Shown here: one piece after another, positions 49,101 through 61,818 of the stretch
How the letters are laid out: every line of letters starts with the position of its first letter
How positions within the stretch are numbered: the first letter of the stretch is position 1
NCBI GenBank assembly: GCA_008508345.1
Contig: QNGE01003862.1
Location: 3,882-67,881 of the forward strand
DNA length: 64,000 bases
Direction of reading: 5' to 3'
Origin: Paragonimus westermani
Taxonomy: Eukaryota; Platyhelminthes; Trematoda; Plagiorchiida; Troglotrematidae
The notes under the pieces: model-generated
The model's input: the letters and a program-made list of their open reading frames with translations, nothing else
Told to the model about the DNA's origin: nothing
The model's database searches: none
Translations under genes and position numbers: made by a program

Positions 49101-50483
49101 TAGATAACCATTTGACGGAGTGGCCTACAAATGCTGCAATTCCAGTCAGAAGGTTAGCTAACTCCGTATGGAAGAATAGCGAGTTGAAAGAATCACGTTA
49201 TCAAACGTAACGAACGCAACTGAAAAACTGTAAACTCCAGACACTATTCTGTGCCGGATGTCAATTTTTGTTCACTTAATGTGAAGCAGTCAACATAGAG
49301 TGAAAAAGAATTCAAACGAATGAGGTATCTGTCCAGAGCACATACTATTGTGGGTTTACCTCTTTTGCTGGCAGAATTCTAAGTGTAGCATGATATATTG
49401 AGCTCCCGGCTAACTCTGTAGATTTGGTCTTTGCCACATAATATCCTTGATATGTTCTCTATTTACTGTCAACACGGAAAATACCCCAAGTGTTGTGCTT
49501 CAGGTGAATCGGCCTACATGGTCACAGTCTGATGCATAACTCTGAGGATTGTGGAAATTGAATGAACACGGTGCTGAAGGTTGAATGGTCTTCTGTACGT
49601 CGGTCTCTGCCACAATTACTCCACTTCAAACCAATAGGCACGAGGGTAAACAGAGTTGCTCGCGCCCGACATTCGATGACACTAAACTGATACAGATGAA
49701 CGCGAATATTCATAGTGTAATGTACTTTGCGCGAGCAGACTAGTCCTCAGAGCCCAAAACAAACCGTAGATGAACCAATAACCAACACGATGTGTACAAG
49801 AGCACTACACACCACAAGCAAGCCGGAACGCAACCACCTAAAGTAATCAGCTTTGGCGCTGAAACTGAGAACGACCGGAACAAAAAACGGGTGAATTACA
49901 ATTAAGGTCCACGGTGCTTACCATACCCACGTGAGTTATGAGTGACCAAAATAAACCAGCCGCGGTAGAGTGTAATTTGATTTTGGACTGACGACTGATA
50001 TCCTGAGCTGGATGTCCGTCTCATTTGCGTGAAATCACCCGTGTATCGTTCTTCTTGAACCATGGTTTACGGATTAGAACGTACGCATTCAGCCCCCTCC
50101 CTGGAGGAGACTGCAGCGACCCATTATAATTTAATATTTCAAGAATTTTGTCGATAACTGGCACCCATCTAGATGCAATCATCCGCACTAGTATTCACTC
50201 TCTTGTTAGTTTTTAGAGAGCAACTGTTCGAAGTATGTACCATTTTATTCCAACTTCCAAGGCTTTGCACGCAGCCGATACTGTACTATTCCAAACAGCA
50301 GCGCATTCATATGCATGAGCAGTAATGAAGTTAGGGATTACACCAAAACTGATTTGTTGAAACGGATGTAGCAGCCTCCACAAAAGAAAACATCGAAGTA
50401 CTAATTAGACACACTGCGTTGAGTTCTTTGGAATTTGTCTCCGTTCTACACTCTTTAACTATTTAGACCTGAGTCCACACAAC
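46141..50483. other. No supported gene
   Basis: Open frames up to 87 codons on both strands have no recognisable domain. No splice-bounded exon or repeat was identified before the palindrome. Confidence 0.35.
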
Positions 50484-51453
50484 GTCAACAGAATCTCCCA
50501 ATTCAGAAACTCAATTCCATTCACTGAACATCCCTCACGCCTACCTCCGTAGATTGAGGCCCGATCACAGAGTGACTCATCACACAACCAGTCAGTCATA
50601 GGTTCTCATGCTCGTCCCCACTGTACTGATTTCATTGGCTTGGGAATTGTGAGTCGTGGCTAAGCGCCCGATTGACTAACCTCTATGAGTGGACGGTTCA
50701 GACCTTGTCATTAAAGTGAGGGGGATGCAATTTTGTTCGGGCACGACACCGGACTTCGGTCACAACAATCTTGAGGAACACCACCCAAGGTGGTTTGATC
50801 GTAGAGTATTACAGCTTGCTCGTCACGTTGTGCTATTCTCAAGCTATTCATCCACAACGTAGATTTGAAACAAACGAAAACACAAACACACACATGGGAT
50901 AAGAGTAGAAACACGCGACTGTGACTTGCGCACATTTGGCTCACGTCGGTGTTGGTCACTTAGCCACTGAGTTGCATACTCAGCGCATATCAACAAAGCA
51001 TGTCCAGTAGTTCATGGGCGTTGTGCCACACTATAATGACATCTATATGCCCATTGTGTTGACAACATGGCCAGACTAGTGACTTGGTTGCCAGAACTGC
51101 TGCCACGCAGTTGAATTGTTCGAACTTGTCACCAAATTGTAATTGTTCACACTGAGTTTGAAAATCAGCGTAATGATGCTGACGGTTGTTGATCACGTAG
51201 TTAAGTGATGAGGGCGTGTCAAATTTGAGGAGTCAGTTAAGCTCTAATCCTGGGGAATTCAAAATAATGATCAATCCGAAGGGCTAACAAGGACTGTGAA
51301 AACCACGGAAGGCAAACAAGAATTGTCATTATTACGACCGAGCTAAATTACAATCCGAAGAAGCAGTCAGTTAGTTGGGGGATCGCACAGAATTATGCGG
51401 CTCTGCGTATTCCGCTATGAGCGATTTTAGGATCTAAACGTCAGAAAACCACC
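50484..51453 (-). repeat. Palindrome left arm, 970 bp
   Basis: This is the inverted copy of 53339-54308 with constant coordinate sum 104792, so there are no indels. The only mismatch I found in the parts compared is 50528/54264. Outside the core, about 24 bp distally and about 62 bp proximally still align but with many differences. Two small frames (82 and 68 codons) are therefore present in both arms; neither resembles a known protein. Confidence 0.93.
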
Positions 51454-51724
51454 ATCAGGCAGGGAACACAAAACAGGATAAAAAAATAGGGTCACTGACG
51501 TTCACGTCGTGACGCTGATAGTTCTTCCGACGAATGAATGTGTAGTGTTTACTTTAATTACGTAGTCGTAACTTTGTCTCTGCACAATATCTTCCTTGTT
51601 GACATGATGAAATTCCACTTGCTTATATCCGCACCACCCATCTCAATTGTTTGCATTATTGCTTTGTATGATGTGAGTTGTCAACCGGCAAATTCTTCAC
51701 ATGAAATCATGTTGTCTTTAATTG

Positions 51725-51873
51725 GCATAATTTTGATAATTGGATATGCATCACTGACGAGCTCTAATCAGAGCGGAACTCGAGTCTGGTACTTCTTTTC
51801 TAAAGTGGTTAGCTGGAAAGTTTATATGAATTCGAAGGTTGCGATCAAATATGAGTGACGTTCAACCGGAAAA
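51725..51873 (+). repeat. SINE copy 3, 5'-truncated, ribozyme mutated
   Basis: It begins near the hammerhead. CTGACGA is at 51754-51760 and the perfect stem II GCTCT-AATC-AGAGC at 51761-51774, but GAAA has become GGAA (51775-51778). Stem III and the cleavage triplet follow as CTCGAGTC (51779-51786). The tail ggttagctggaaagtttata...gcgatcaaat matches copy 1. Confidence 0.8.
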
Positions 51874-51879
51874 CAGTTG

Positions 51880-51995
51880 GCCATTGAGTTACATACTCAA
51901 CGCATATCAACAAAACATGTCCAATAGTTCATGAGCGTTGTGCCACATTATAATGACATCAATACGCCTATTGTGTTGACAACATGGCCAGACTT
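51880..51995 (-). repeat. Older partial copy of the palindrome arm
   Basis: It aligns with 50963-51078 in the same orientation as the left arm, with roughly eleven substitutions in 116 bp, mostly G-to-A or C-to-T. So the arm sequence belongs to a repeat family with a diverged third member here. Confidence 0.85.
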
Positions 51996-53338
51996 GGCAC
52001 GGGCGTTTCTTGAGCATGAACATGGGGATGAACTGCTTTCCATATCGGTACCGTACTCATCTGTTTTGTCCAGCGGATAGTGTATAGAATCTGATCAAGG
52101 CCACATGGAATTGACGGTTACAGCCTAGATTTAATCTGTCACACAGCGTGATCCGATCGGTATTCCATGGCAAGTGGTGTGGGGAATGCGCCTCTTGGAT
52201 TATCTTGTCTTAACCAGTTAAATTGATGTTCCCCTACTTCACTGCTATCACTTTATCTCTCTTGTCCCGAAATTCTGTACAAATGTTTGTAGCGGTCACC
52301 ATATGTGAAAGCAGATGACATGGATTTTACTCCGAGAGTGTAAAATTACAATTCCCAACTGGATTCTACACACTCAAGTTTTGTATGCCTTTGATTGTGT
52401 TCTTGGCCGTCGTTTGCTGCCACAAGCAGACAATGCGCAGCAAAGCTATCGGAGATATGGGTAGGTCATCTGTGGTACAAGGTGCCCGTGCACTGTAATA
52501 GGGCGGCGCTTTCGAAATATTTCCTCGTATATATTAACCAGAATTGAGGACAAGACGATTCCATCCACAGTCTGTCTTACTACTTATGTATCACTAACTA
52601 CTGGTAATTATGTTGTGGGGGTAGCAAATGGCTTGCCATCAATCGGTATATTTAAGTGCAATAATCTTTTGGCAGACCACAAAGTCGTGAATTCAGACCA
52701 CCGCACTTCTTCCCAACCAGAGTTTATGGATATGGACCATAGAACATCAGTAATACTTTGCTAATATTTGTTTAATTTACATAATATACTACATACATTT
52801 AACATTACTTCCACAATTATATCTTCTTCAATTGATTGGTTGGGGCTGTTGGAGCAAGTCAAGAGTCCATGATAGTTCGTGGATATGCGTGATAGTGTTA
52901 TGCAGAAACAGTGATCAGTGGACTGAAAGTGAGTCACTGAGACTCTATTGTTCCAAATCTAACCGCATCGAGTTTCAACTGTTATCTTTTAGAAGAATAA
53001 ACTCCAAAAAGAGTGTCAACTGTGTTGACATAATCAGTCATCGAGTAGCCGCTATTATGTGAAATATCTCCGTAATTTTTAAAAGTCGTATCACTGGAAT
53101 AACCAGTCACTGAGGCCTTCTACGTTATTTTTTCGACATTGTAGATGAAAATATCTCAAATATCACACCGGGAAAAGTGACGGGTTACCATTTTTGCCAA
53201 CGTGTTCCGAAACAGGCACGCCAATAGGGGTAGTAATCAGCAGCATCCATCGCCAAGTAAACAGTACTGTCGACAGAACTGTCGACGTGAATGCCAGTGA
53301 CACTAATTGTTTCATCCTGTTTCATTTTCCCTGCCTGA

Positions 53339-54308
53339 GGTGGTTTTCTGACGTTTAGATCCTAAAATCGCTCATAGCGGAATACGCAGAGCCGCATAAT
53401 TCTGTGCGATCCCCCAACTAACTGACTGCTTCTTCGGATTGTAATTTAGCTCGGTCGTAATAATGACAATTCTTGTTTGCCTTCCGTGGTTTTCACAGTC
53501 CTTGTTAGCCCTTCGGATTGATCATTATTTTGAATTCCCCAGGATTAGAGCTTAACTGACTCCTCAAATTTGACACGCCCTCATCACTTAACTACGTGAT
53601 CAACAACCGTCAGCATCATTACGCTGATTTTCAAACTCAGTGTGAACAATTACAATTTGGTGACAAGTTCGAACAATTCAACTGCGTGGCAGCAGTTCTG
53701 GCAACCAAGTCACTAGTCTGGCCATGTTGTCAACACAATGGGCATATAGATGTCATTATAGTGTGGCACAACGCCCATGAACTACTGGACATGCTTTGTT
53801 GATATGCGCTGAGTATGCAACTCAGTGGCTAAGTGACCAACACCGACGTGAGCCAAATGTGCGCAAGTCACAGTCGCGTGTTTCTACTCTTATCCCATGT
53901 GTGTGTTTGTGTTTTCGTTTGTTTCAAATCTACGTTGTGGATGAATAGCTTGAGAATAGCACAACGTGACGAGCAAGCTGTAATACTCTACGATCAAACC
54001 ACCTTGGGTGGTGTTCCTCAAGATTGTTGTGACCGAAGTCCGGTGTCGTGCCCGAACAAAATTGCATCCCCCTCACTTTAATGACAAGGTCTGAACCGTC
54101 CACTCATAGAGGTTAGTCAATCGGGCGCTTAGCCACGACTCACAATTCCCAAGCCAATGAAATCAGTACAGTGGGGACGAGCATGAGAACCTATGACTGA
54201 CTGGTTGTGTGATGAGTCACTCTGTGATCGGGCCTCAATCTACGGAGGTAGGCGTGAGGGATGATCAGTGAATGGAATTGAGTTTCTGAATTGGGAGATT
54301 CTGTTGAC
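53339..54308 (+). repeat. Palindrome right arm, 970 bp
   Basis: Mirror image of 50484-51453 (see the left arm). It contains the same two frames of 68 and 82 codons on the plus strand. The boundary on the spacer side lies in ctgcctgaggtggttttctg, where the left arm has two extra bases. Confidence 0.93.
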
Positions 54309-54720
54309 TTTGAACGGACTCAGATCTAGGTAGAATAAGGATGTTGGTAATCACTGTCACCCTTTTTTCTTAATTATATCAGAAGTAATATTACACTTCT
54401 TTCCAATTTTTCACAAATGTGCTGTTCCGCATTCCATACGTCCTTGAGTTCACATTCGTTTATGCTGAAAATTTTTTTAAACGATGTCTTGTTCGTTGCA
54501 CGTTCAAAAAAACGGTTCTGTTCAATTTATTTTTTTCCCAGTTCCACTGGGAAAGTCGAAGTCACAAATGTCGGGGTGATGTTTATCTCTGAATGTTAGT
54601 CATAACCGCAACTTCGCAACCGTGTTCACATTACCCCTTGTCGTGCGAACGTTCTCGAATTTGAAGAGGAAGGTGATTGAATCTGATGTAAACTTCGGTA
54701 TTGATTCAGACAGATAAAAG

Positions 54721-55005
54721 ATGTGGTGCCTGCATGCCTCAGCCATGCGGAAGCGGAAGGCAAGAGAATTAACGCGACAGGATAAAAAACGGAAACCAGT
54801 TCACGGTACCAATTTAGATTCAGCTGTTTTTCGAGTTAGCGGAGAACACGGCTTCGTGACAACTCAGCCTGATCAATTCATCTGGACAAGCTCAAATCAC
54901 GCTCAGCACAATTCATCCGCTGCACAGTGCACCCTGGAGCCGTTCAATCCAACATTTTCACCACACAAACGCGTTTTTGTACATCAGAAGCCCAGTATTA
55001 GGTGA
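54721..55005 (+). CDS. Weak candidate coding segment, basic N-terminal part
   Basis: 94 open codons from an ATG after gataaaag, with a basic, nuclear-localisation-like start (RKRKARELTRQDKKRKPVHG) and a Ser/His/Asn-rich remainder. No domain is recognised and no splice partner found. It could be an orphan exon or chance. Confidence 0.2.
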   Translation: MWCLHASAMRKRKARELTRQDKKRKPVHGTNLDSAVFRVSGEHGFVTTQPDQFIWTSSNHAQHNSSAAQCTLEPFNPTFSPHKRVFVHQKPSIR

Positions 55006-55624
55006 TATCCTCGAATTTTTAGTCACCTGCTAAGATTTGTAGTAGCCCATCACAATTCATCCCCAGTGTAACAATTCCTGAAGCACGTCTTTCGAAACAA
55101 ACTAAGTCTGAGCACCCCACTCATCACTCAAACTTACTACCAGACAAACAACTTGTATACCTTTAACAAGTGTAATTATACGCGGGTAATTCCAGAAAAT
55201 CAATAAAAATATAAATAGATTCATCCATTAACGTTTCGATACGATGGTTTTACGTTCTGGGTGATCTTCACCCTTCAATTCCGTTGTTACTTTAAACTGG
55301 TGACAACAAACTTTGACGTATAGTGGGTAACGTGACTGGAAATTAGAGGCTACTGTGTGATTACATGTAATACGTCACTAGGCCTCATGAACGCAGCTCC
55401 GACCTAATATAGCTGGGTAGCGAAAATTTAAGTATCAACACAGGCGAGCTTGACGTAGGCAAGATTATTTCAAATAATCTAAGCTTTTTCCGTATGGTGC
55501 GTCAGTGATCAATACAACCGACCGGTATCGAGTTACAAACCAGACTGTTCGGACGATTTCAGCGTGATCGTTTCTCAGTTTTATCCAGCTCGCTAGTACA
55601 CCTTCTTTTTGAGCTGAAAGTCTA

Positions 55625-55845
55625 AACTTCCCGCTCTTATTTCGGGAAGGACGTTATTCCCATTAAGAGGATGCAACTTGGAGCTATAGAGCGGGTTACA
55701 ACGCTATTTCCTCTAGCCTACCCTGATAGAATGCGCAAAGCTGGGCAGTTCACAGTGGGCTACCGCCACATCAGAGGAGACAAGTTGACTGGACAAGGTT
55801 CCTCTGCAATTCAGACATTCCTTAAAGGAAATAATTGTGCATAGC
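55625..55845 (+). mobile_element. LINE C-terminal fragment
   Basis: An open frame reads IKRMQLGAIERVTTLFPLAY then PDRMRKAGQFTVGYRHIRGD. This matches the conserved post-RT segment of CR1/RTE-type LINEs (LEkVQRRaTKLip...YeeRLr.L.L.sL.yRRlRGDLi). It ends in a TAG after FLKGNNCA. Only this C-terminal piece is present, as expected of a truncated copy. Confidence 0.72.
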
Positions 55846-56133
55846 AAAGATAATCAGTTCATTGAAAGCTCGGCGGACGAGCCGGTTGGCTTTCAAAGCA
55901 CACTGTTTTGGCGTCCGGGTGTAGCTAATCTGAAACAATGTACCTGGGTCTGTCGTGGCTGCGTCATCATCACCTATACCTGATAGGTCTAGATTACGCG
56001 ACATGTGACTCACTTAAAGCTCCACGGGATTTGATGTCGACTAAAAAACAGAGCCATCCACATTCTCGGACAATTCGGTAAAATGATTTCACGGGTTAGC
56101 CGTTATATCAGTCTTGTTTTGTGTCTCTTATAG

Positions 56134-56205
56134 TCCATGACGAAATGTGCAGCTAGAGCAAATCTAATTACCGACACACTCCGGAGATTGTTAGATGACA
56201 GTCAG
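56134..56205 (+). CDS. Isolated internal exon of unidentified gene
   Basis: A 72-nt exon, phase 0 on both sides, follows an excellent acceptor (gtcttgttttgtgtctcttatag) and precedes a consensus gtgagt donor. It encodes SMTKCAARANLITDTLRRLL then DDSQ, an amphipathic helix-like peptide. I do not recognise the protein. Neighbouring exons may lie outside the window, or be the weak candidates near 61.8-62.0 kb. Confidence 0.55.
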
Positions 56206-59200
56206 GTGAGTCTACGGTCAGTTCGTTCAACTCGGTACCGAGATATCCTCGCTTACTGACGATGATATTTAAATTAGTGTTTAGGTTAAAGTGTTTTGTC
56301 TCCGCGACAGTGCACCGATATGCAGTCTACACTCAAAATTATTTATCTTATTGCTTTAACGAAATAACCCTTAGTGGAATGGTAAGAAACACTGGCACAG
56401 TTGGTGCAAGCACAACTCTTTGTGATATACTGGTGCTACTCAGTGGTCACTCTCTTTAAGAGTAATACCATATCACAACCATTGTTGATGAAACAGCGGA
56501 AGACGCATAAATTAATGAATTATAAACCTTGTGATAAAAAACCTAGTTCGCATCAAATGTTAACAATGTCGACTGTTCCATGTGAACAGCGGACCCATTT
56601 AATCCAAACTGTTAGTTTTACTCATAAGATTGATTAGCAGACTGTACATAAAATAACGCAGCGACTGACGTTGAACGGACTGAATACCAGGTAAAATATC
56701 ATCACCATATACCATAGATAATGTGAGTAATATCTCTGGCATATACACGCACAATACAAGTTTTAACAATGGATGTCTGTGATTTGAGGTACATCATAGC
56801 ACAGTGATCGAAATCATGCCCACTGTTCACACAACGTTTCACAAGTAATGATACCGGATTTAATTTGTTCCTGCTTGTCTGATCAGCTATTTGTGCAAAC
56901 CACTCGAGAGATATTCTGCAACTCGTGGGTGTAATCATCTATCCGTTCTGTTGGTGTAACTGTCACTGCAACTATATGCGAACTGACAAACAACATGGTA
57001 TAAGATGGTCAAACAAATCGCGTATACACTATTCACAAACCAAATCCCCTTGGGTTGATATTTGCATATGAATGCTGTGTGCCTTTGAGCAACCTGAAGT
57101 GGGTAAGTTTTCTCCACAAAATTATTGTACAAAAACACTTCCTATTGGACTGTGTGCATACCGTGGCTCTTTCCGATTAATCATTGCTAAGAACAAGTGT
57201 AGTTCACTCCGGAAATCCAGGTAAAATATTTTTAAGTCGCGTCCCCAAATCGCCCAATGCATCTCAAAATTAGATAGGTCGCTGAAACACGAGAGCTTGT
57301 CAACAGTAAAGGAAGCGCTAAGAAGGTTGATATGAAAATGGGAAGGTAAGATTGTTCAATGGGCTCCAGGTTTTGCCTAATTGAGGGAGCACTGTAAAAT
57401 CCTAAGTCCAAGTGCGACCATGCAAGAGCCCACGTTTGATAACACTTTAAAGAATTGGATAAATCTGGAAAGAGGTCTAAAAGTACGGAATGACTGTTAT
57501 CCAACGATGCCTGTTAAAAAATTTTCGCATGTTTTCAACAGGGTTTCAACAAAACCATTGGTAAAGTAGTTGACTGACGATGTGCTCAACGAATCGAGGT
57601 TTCTCACTGGGAACCAGAGAACAACATTGGGGAGTTATGTAGCCAACGGTGAATTATGTAGGTAATGAAGAGTTTTGAAATAAAGTAATTGTCAGTGAAT
57701 GCTCTCAAAAGAAACATGTTAAATAAGTCTGCTGACTATCCTCAAAGTGGGGAATCGTCTCATTTGGTGTGAAGTGACCCAAGGTACTGGTATGTTAATT
57801 GTCCACTGTTGGTTGCTTCCTTAATATATTACTCCGTTCCGCAAACTGTTGGTAAGTACTGTCAGCAACACGTTATAACGGAGTGCCTGTATATTTTCAA
57901 ACGTTGCTGGAGAGGTTGCGGCTAGCCAATTACGCACACAGGACTGATAAATCCCACCCCACTAATTTTAAATCAGAAATAGCAGTAAAAGAGACAATCA
58001 AATTGGATTATCGCTAAAACTAAAGCACAGAGTTCTTTTAACTGACGTCAATGCAATTATGTAGGCTGAGATTAGGGAGTTAGACAAAACAGTCTCTTGG
58101 GCTAAACCGGAGTTTGTTGTCACGTGGATGAATAAAACTTGGTTGGGAATTATATTGAACGTGGCTGCTGGTTGACGGGAACAAGCAGAGATCGACACAG
58201 TGTACCTGCGCATAACCCTTAGGGACCATAACGGATTGCACATCTGACACAGAAAGGTTGCCGCGGACTACTATCAACAACTGAGGTATCTTAAAAGTAT
58301 GAGGATATAGTGACAAAAAACCCAAAAGCAACTTCGGAGGATCCGCAGAAATAGACAATCACTCCGTCGCTACCAGTAACAAAACGTTTTCAGTAGAATC
58401 GGCACCAATCTGATGCTTGAGAACCATTAATATAAGCAGCCAGTCCCCGTTACTTGTAAGTTTATCGCCACACAAAATCCGATCTGTCAAGTTCATACTT
58501 AGCAAGTTCCGACAAGTTTTTACCCACCACACATAGTTCTGGTTTTTATATCTGCATGCCCGTCTCAGATTTTATTTTTCGAGGAAGCAGTGGATCTATA
58601 TTGTTGTTTCCCATAAGCCAAAAAGACAGTAAAATGACCCGTTTATTCTAACCAGTAGAGTAAGCGCCGACACTAATTGGAAACGAATAGGTGAGTCAGC
58701 GCACTCATCGATAGTCCCGATTAAACAACCACATGGTTGGTCAGAGGTCTGTGTGAAGGACAATCAGTCAGTCAGTGCCCAACTTGACAACCAGGATATC
58801 GTCCCAGGGAGTAGGGAACGGGCAAAGCGAAGTTAGGATATCGTGTGGTCCACCAGTAGGTATTAACTAGCTCCTGGCGATTCAGGATAACCCACTCAGT
58901 AGCGTGTCATCGACAATTGCAACAATGTTGCAATAATGTTGATTCAGATGGTCATGTTAATTGGACTATGTTCCAAGCCTGAGACATCTTCAGGAATGGA
59001 AATCAAAATGATTGTATCTTATAGGGTATTGTTGACAAATTACGAAAGTGTTCTCTCACTAGAAATGTCAATTGAAATGTCAAGCGAACTATCCGATGGA
59101 AAAGTTGTTCAAACGGAGGAATCAGAAACTATCTTTGAATTTGCTCATTGAGACAAACTGGTGTGGAGGAAGGCAAAAGTTTAGCAAACAACACAACCCA

Positions 59201-61570
59201 AGTAAATTTTAGTAGGTTAGTAATGAGAGTCATAGAAAAGAAGAAAATAGACATTCTGTACATAAAAAATTCACCATGGGTGTTAACTGCACGCGGCAAA
59301 AGTCGAAATGAATACAAATCTAAGATCGACTTTTTACGATCAAACCAAACATGTTTCAGTGAATTCCACGGTCCTTATCGTATAGAACGTGGAACGAAAA
59401 CATACCAAATAGATAGGACTCAATTATTATTATATGACTTGTTCAAGAAAGCGCTTCTCTTGAGTTTTACATTTGCTACTGTTTATATCGAACTGTACGA
59501 CACTGATATCTAGACAGTGTTTGATAATTCGTCTTGATGCAAACTAGTCGACACATGATGCGTAATGTATAATCTGAACATTTCGGTGATGCACATCAAC
59601 CACCTGAAAGGTGCATTGAAACTTTTGGGAAAGGTGATATCTGACAAAACCTTCATTCTCAGTGGAAGATTTTGTAAACCGAGCTTTACTACGGCGTCGG
59701 CATCAGATCGACTAAACTCACCGTAACAACCGCAAAAAGGTTTCGTGAAAATCAGTGGGTTTATCTAGCTCAAAGGTGACACAGATTGGTATTTCATAAG
59801 TATCTATCAAACTCATTGGATGATGTCCACTAAACCACTGGTTCATATTGGAAAAGTATGTAATGCATGTTAATAACTTCCTACCATTGGACAACCGGTC
59901 ATCCGTGCAGACTAGTCAAGCTTGAATGAACGGTGTTTTCGGTTAAGTCACGCTTGGGACATACTGCCGGAGAACCACAGGTATTTACCATTCTCAGTGA
60001 TCGTGCGAAAAATTACACGCTGCTGCTTGATAGATCAAAGGAATCCAGCGTTTTCAATTTCCCAATTTCTTTTGTCGGATCCCACCTTCAGCTTTGTGCT
60101 AAACACAGAATTTTCAGTTAATCGTCACCAGTTCTCATATAAACACTATAAAGTGTAGTGCTTTCACACGCAACACAAAACCATCAGAAACGGTCGTCTC
60201 GAAAATTCTGTCATTGAATCAATACATTTGTTTAAGAATGACGAGCGTAAAATGCCTTGTAATCAACAGGATGGAGTTTAGTAGAATTACACTGGACCAT
60301 GTAGTCAGTTTCAAACTTTCCTTTATCTAGGATCAGCGTTAGTACTGACTCCGTTGAACCTCCGCGCGTCACTGCGTCATATACTAGTTCTTACACATAG
60401 AATCGTATGCCAGTAATGTGACTACCGTCCACACACATTTTTGTGCAAACAAATGTCAGGTAACAACCAACTTGGCGACGGGAAGCATTCTGTGATTACG
60501 TTCTTTCGAAGAACGCTGAGCGACGCGTATACAATCAACGATTCTAAATATCAGAACTAAGTTAAGCCGTTAGAAACTTGGTACTATTGCTATAAACAAT
60601 GTGATCGGGTACAGAAACAACCTTCGGTTTGTTTGCATTCGCAGGATAAGGTACAGAGATTGACCGCGGACGACAAATTGGAAAGGGGTCACAGGAAGAA
60701 GCGTGACAGGATCGATCGATGGGAGTTTTGACCTCCAAAAATGTCCTGTACGGTGTCCAACTCATTTGTGGTGCTTGATCAGAACACGGCATAGTACGCA
60801 TAAGGTCCCAGTGAGAACAAATCGATGATGAATCGTCATATGATCACCTGGGTCACAGGTGTGTGGAATTTCTGACGTTTTCATTAATCAGAGTATAGCC
60901 TGCCAATACTGTCTCAAATTCGCTCAACCTGTGAAGTAGTACCGATCTTATGACTTATTGTAAACAGTTATTCGTTACTGTTCCCCTTTGCTGGTGTGTA
61001 GAAATTCGTTTAACCCGTTTCAATAAGCTGACCGAAATATTGCAATTAATATGCACAAAATTAACCACCATTGGCCTCACCTAAACCTTCTGGTCCAAAC
61101 ATTTCTAAAAAGAAGTATTTTCACTAAAGAAATTACCGACTTGTCTTTCTGCTAGTTGTTCTGGCATGCATCAAATGTGACCTAGTTACTGACAGGCATT
61201 CGGTCATCAGAATATGTCAACTGGTTATCACCAGGTGGAGGAAGTATATTTTTGCTTTGGTTATTGATGTCCGGCGAGTCAAATTAGCGAAAACATCATG
61301 CCTAGCACGGAGACTTCAAGAAAGACTTTGCGTATGTAGGGTGGTGACGATCAGGGAATCAACTACCGGCTTTGTTGGTCAGGTAAAAATGGATGTTTGT
61401 CACGAATGCAAAGTGATATTTTGTCCATTTGTTCCAGTCATTTCATTATGATAATATCCGGTTTGGTTAATACGTGCTGTTCAGTTTGACAGTTATCCAC
61501 TACCCTCCCACCGCGTGTTTGACCTATTGAAGAATAACGTGTGAAATTACAGATAAGTAACGGGTGATCT
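56206..61570. other. No confidently identified gene
   Basis: Possibly intron of the gene with the exon at 56134. The frame at 59148-59513 (121 codons) and that at 58936-59151 are among the longer open frames of the window but show no domain. A minus-strand frame at 60562-60801 is Pro/Ser/Cys-rich and unidentified. Confidence 0.3.
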
Positions 61571-61573
61571 TGG

Positions 61574-61815
61574 TTAATGTAAACTGAACATCCATCAAAC
61601 CGGTTGCGGAATGGGGCATTTACAAAACGACTTTCGCTCTCATTAGAGCTCGTCAGCAGAGCATATTTTTGCCATGACAGAAATCAGAACTGCGGCCAAA
61701 TTTTAATCAGGCAGCCATGTTGTGCAGTTTACCGTTGTCCTCACATTAGGCGCAGTTGAGATATCATACACAAACATCCAGACACATCTGCTTGTGAGTA
61801 ACGCTCAAATTTTCC
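61574..61815 (-). repeat. SINE copy 2, hammerhead stem III deleted
   Basis: On the minus strand it runs from ttgagcgttactcacaagc through gcgcctaatgtgagg to the ribozyme core: CTGACGA (61650-61656) and the perfect stem II GCTCT-AATG-AGAGC, then GAAA (61632-61635). After GAAA the stem III/cleavage segment has been lost. The tail gcaaccggtttgatgg...cattaac follows at once. Confidence 0.78.
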
Positions 61816-61818
61816 CAG

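Larger units (their letters stand above)
51454..53338. other. Palindrome spacer, 1,885 bp
   Basis: The spacer holds a 5'-truncated SINE (51725-51873), directly followed by a third, older copy of part of the arm (51880-51995), then unassigned sequence. The symmetry axis is at 52396. No transposase or other long gene is present. Confidence 0.8.

Noticed and set aside
50711..51196. Two conserved small genes because identical frames occur in both palindrome arms
   Set aside because: Identity follows from the DNA duplication itself and says nothing about selection; no family match.
59148..59513. 121-codon frame after another frame at 58936-59151
   Set aside because: Different reading frames, no splice sites joining them, no recognisable motif.
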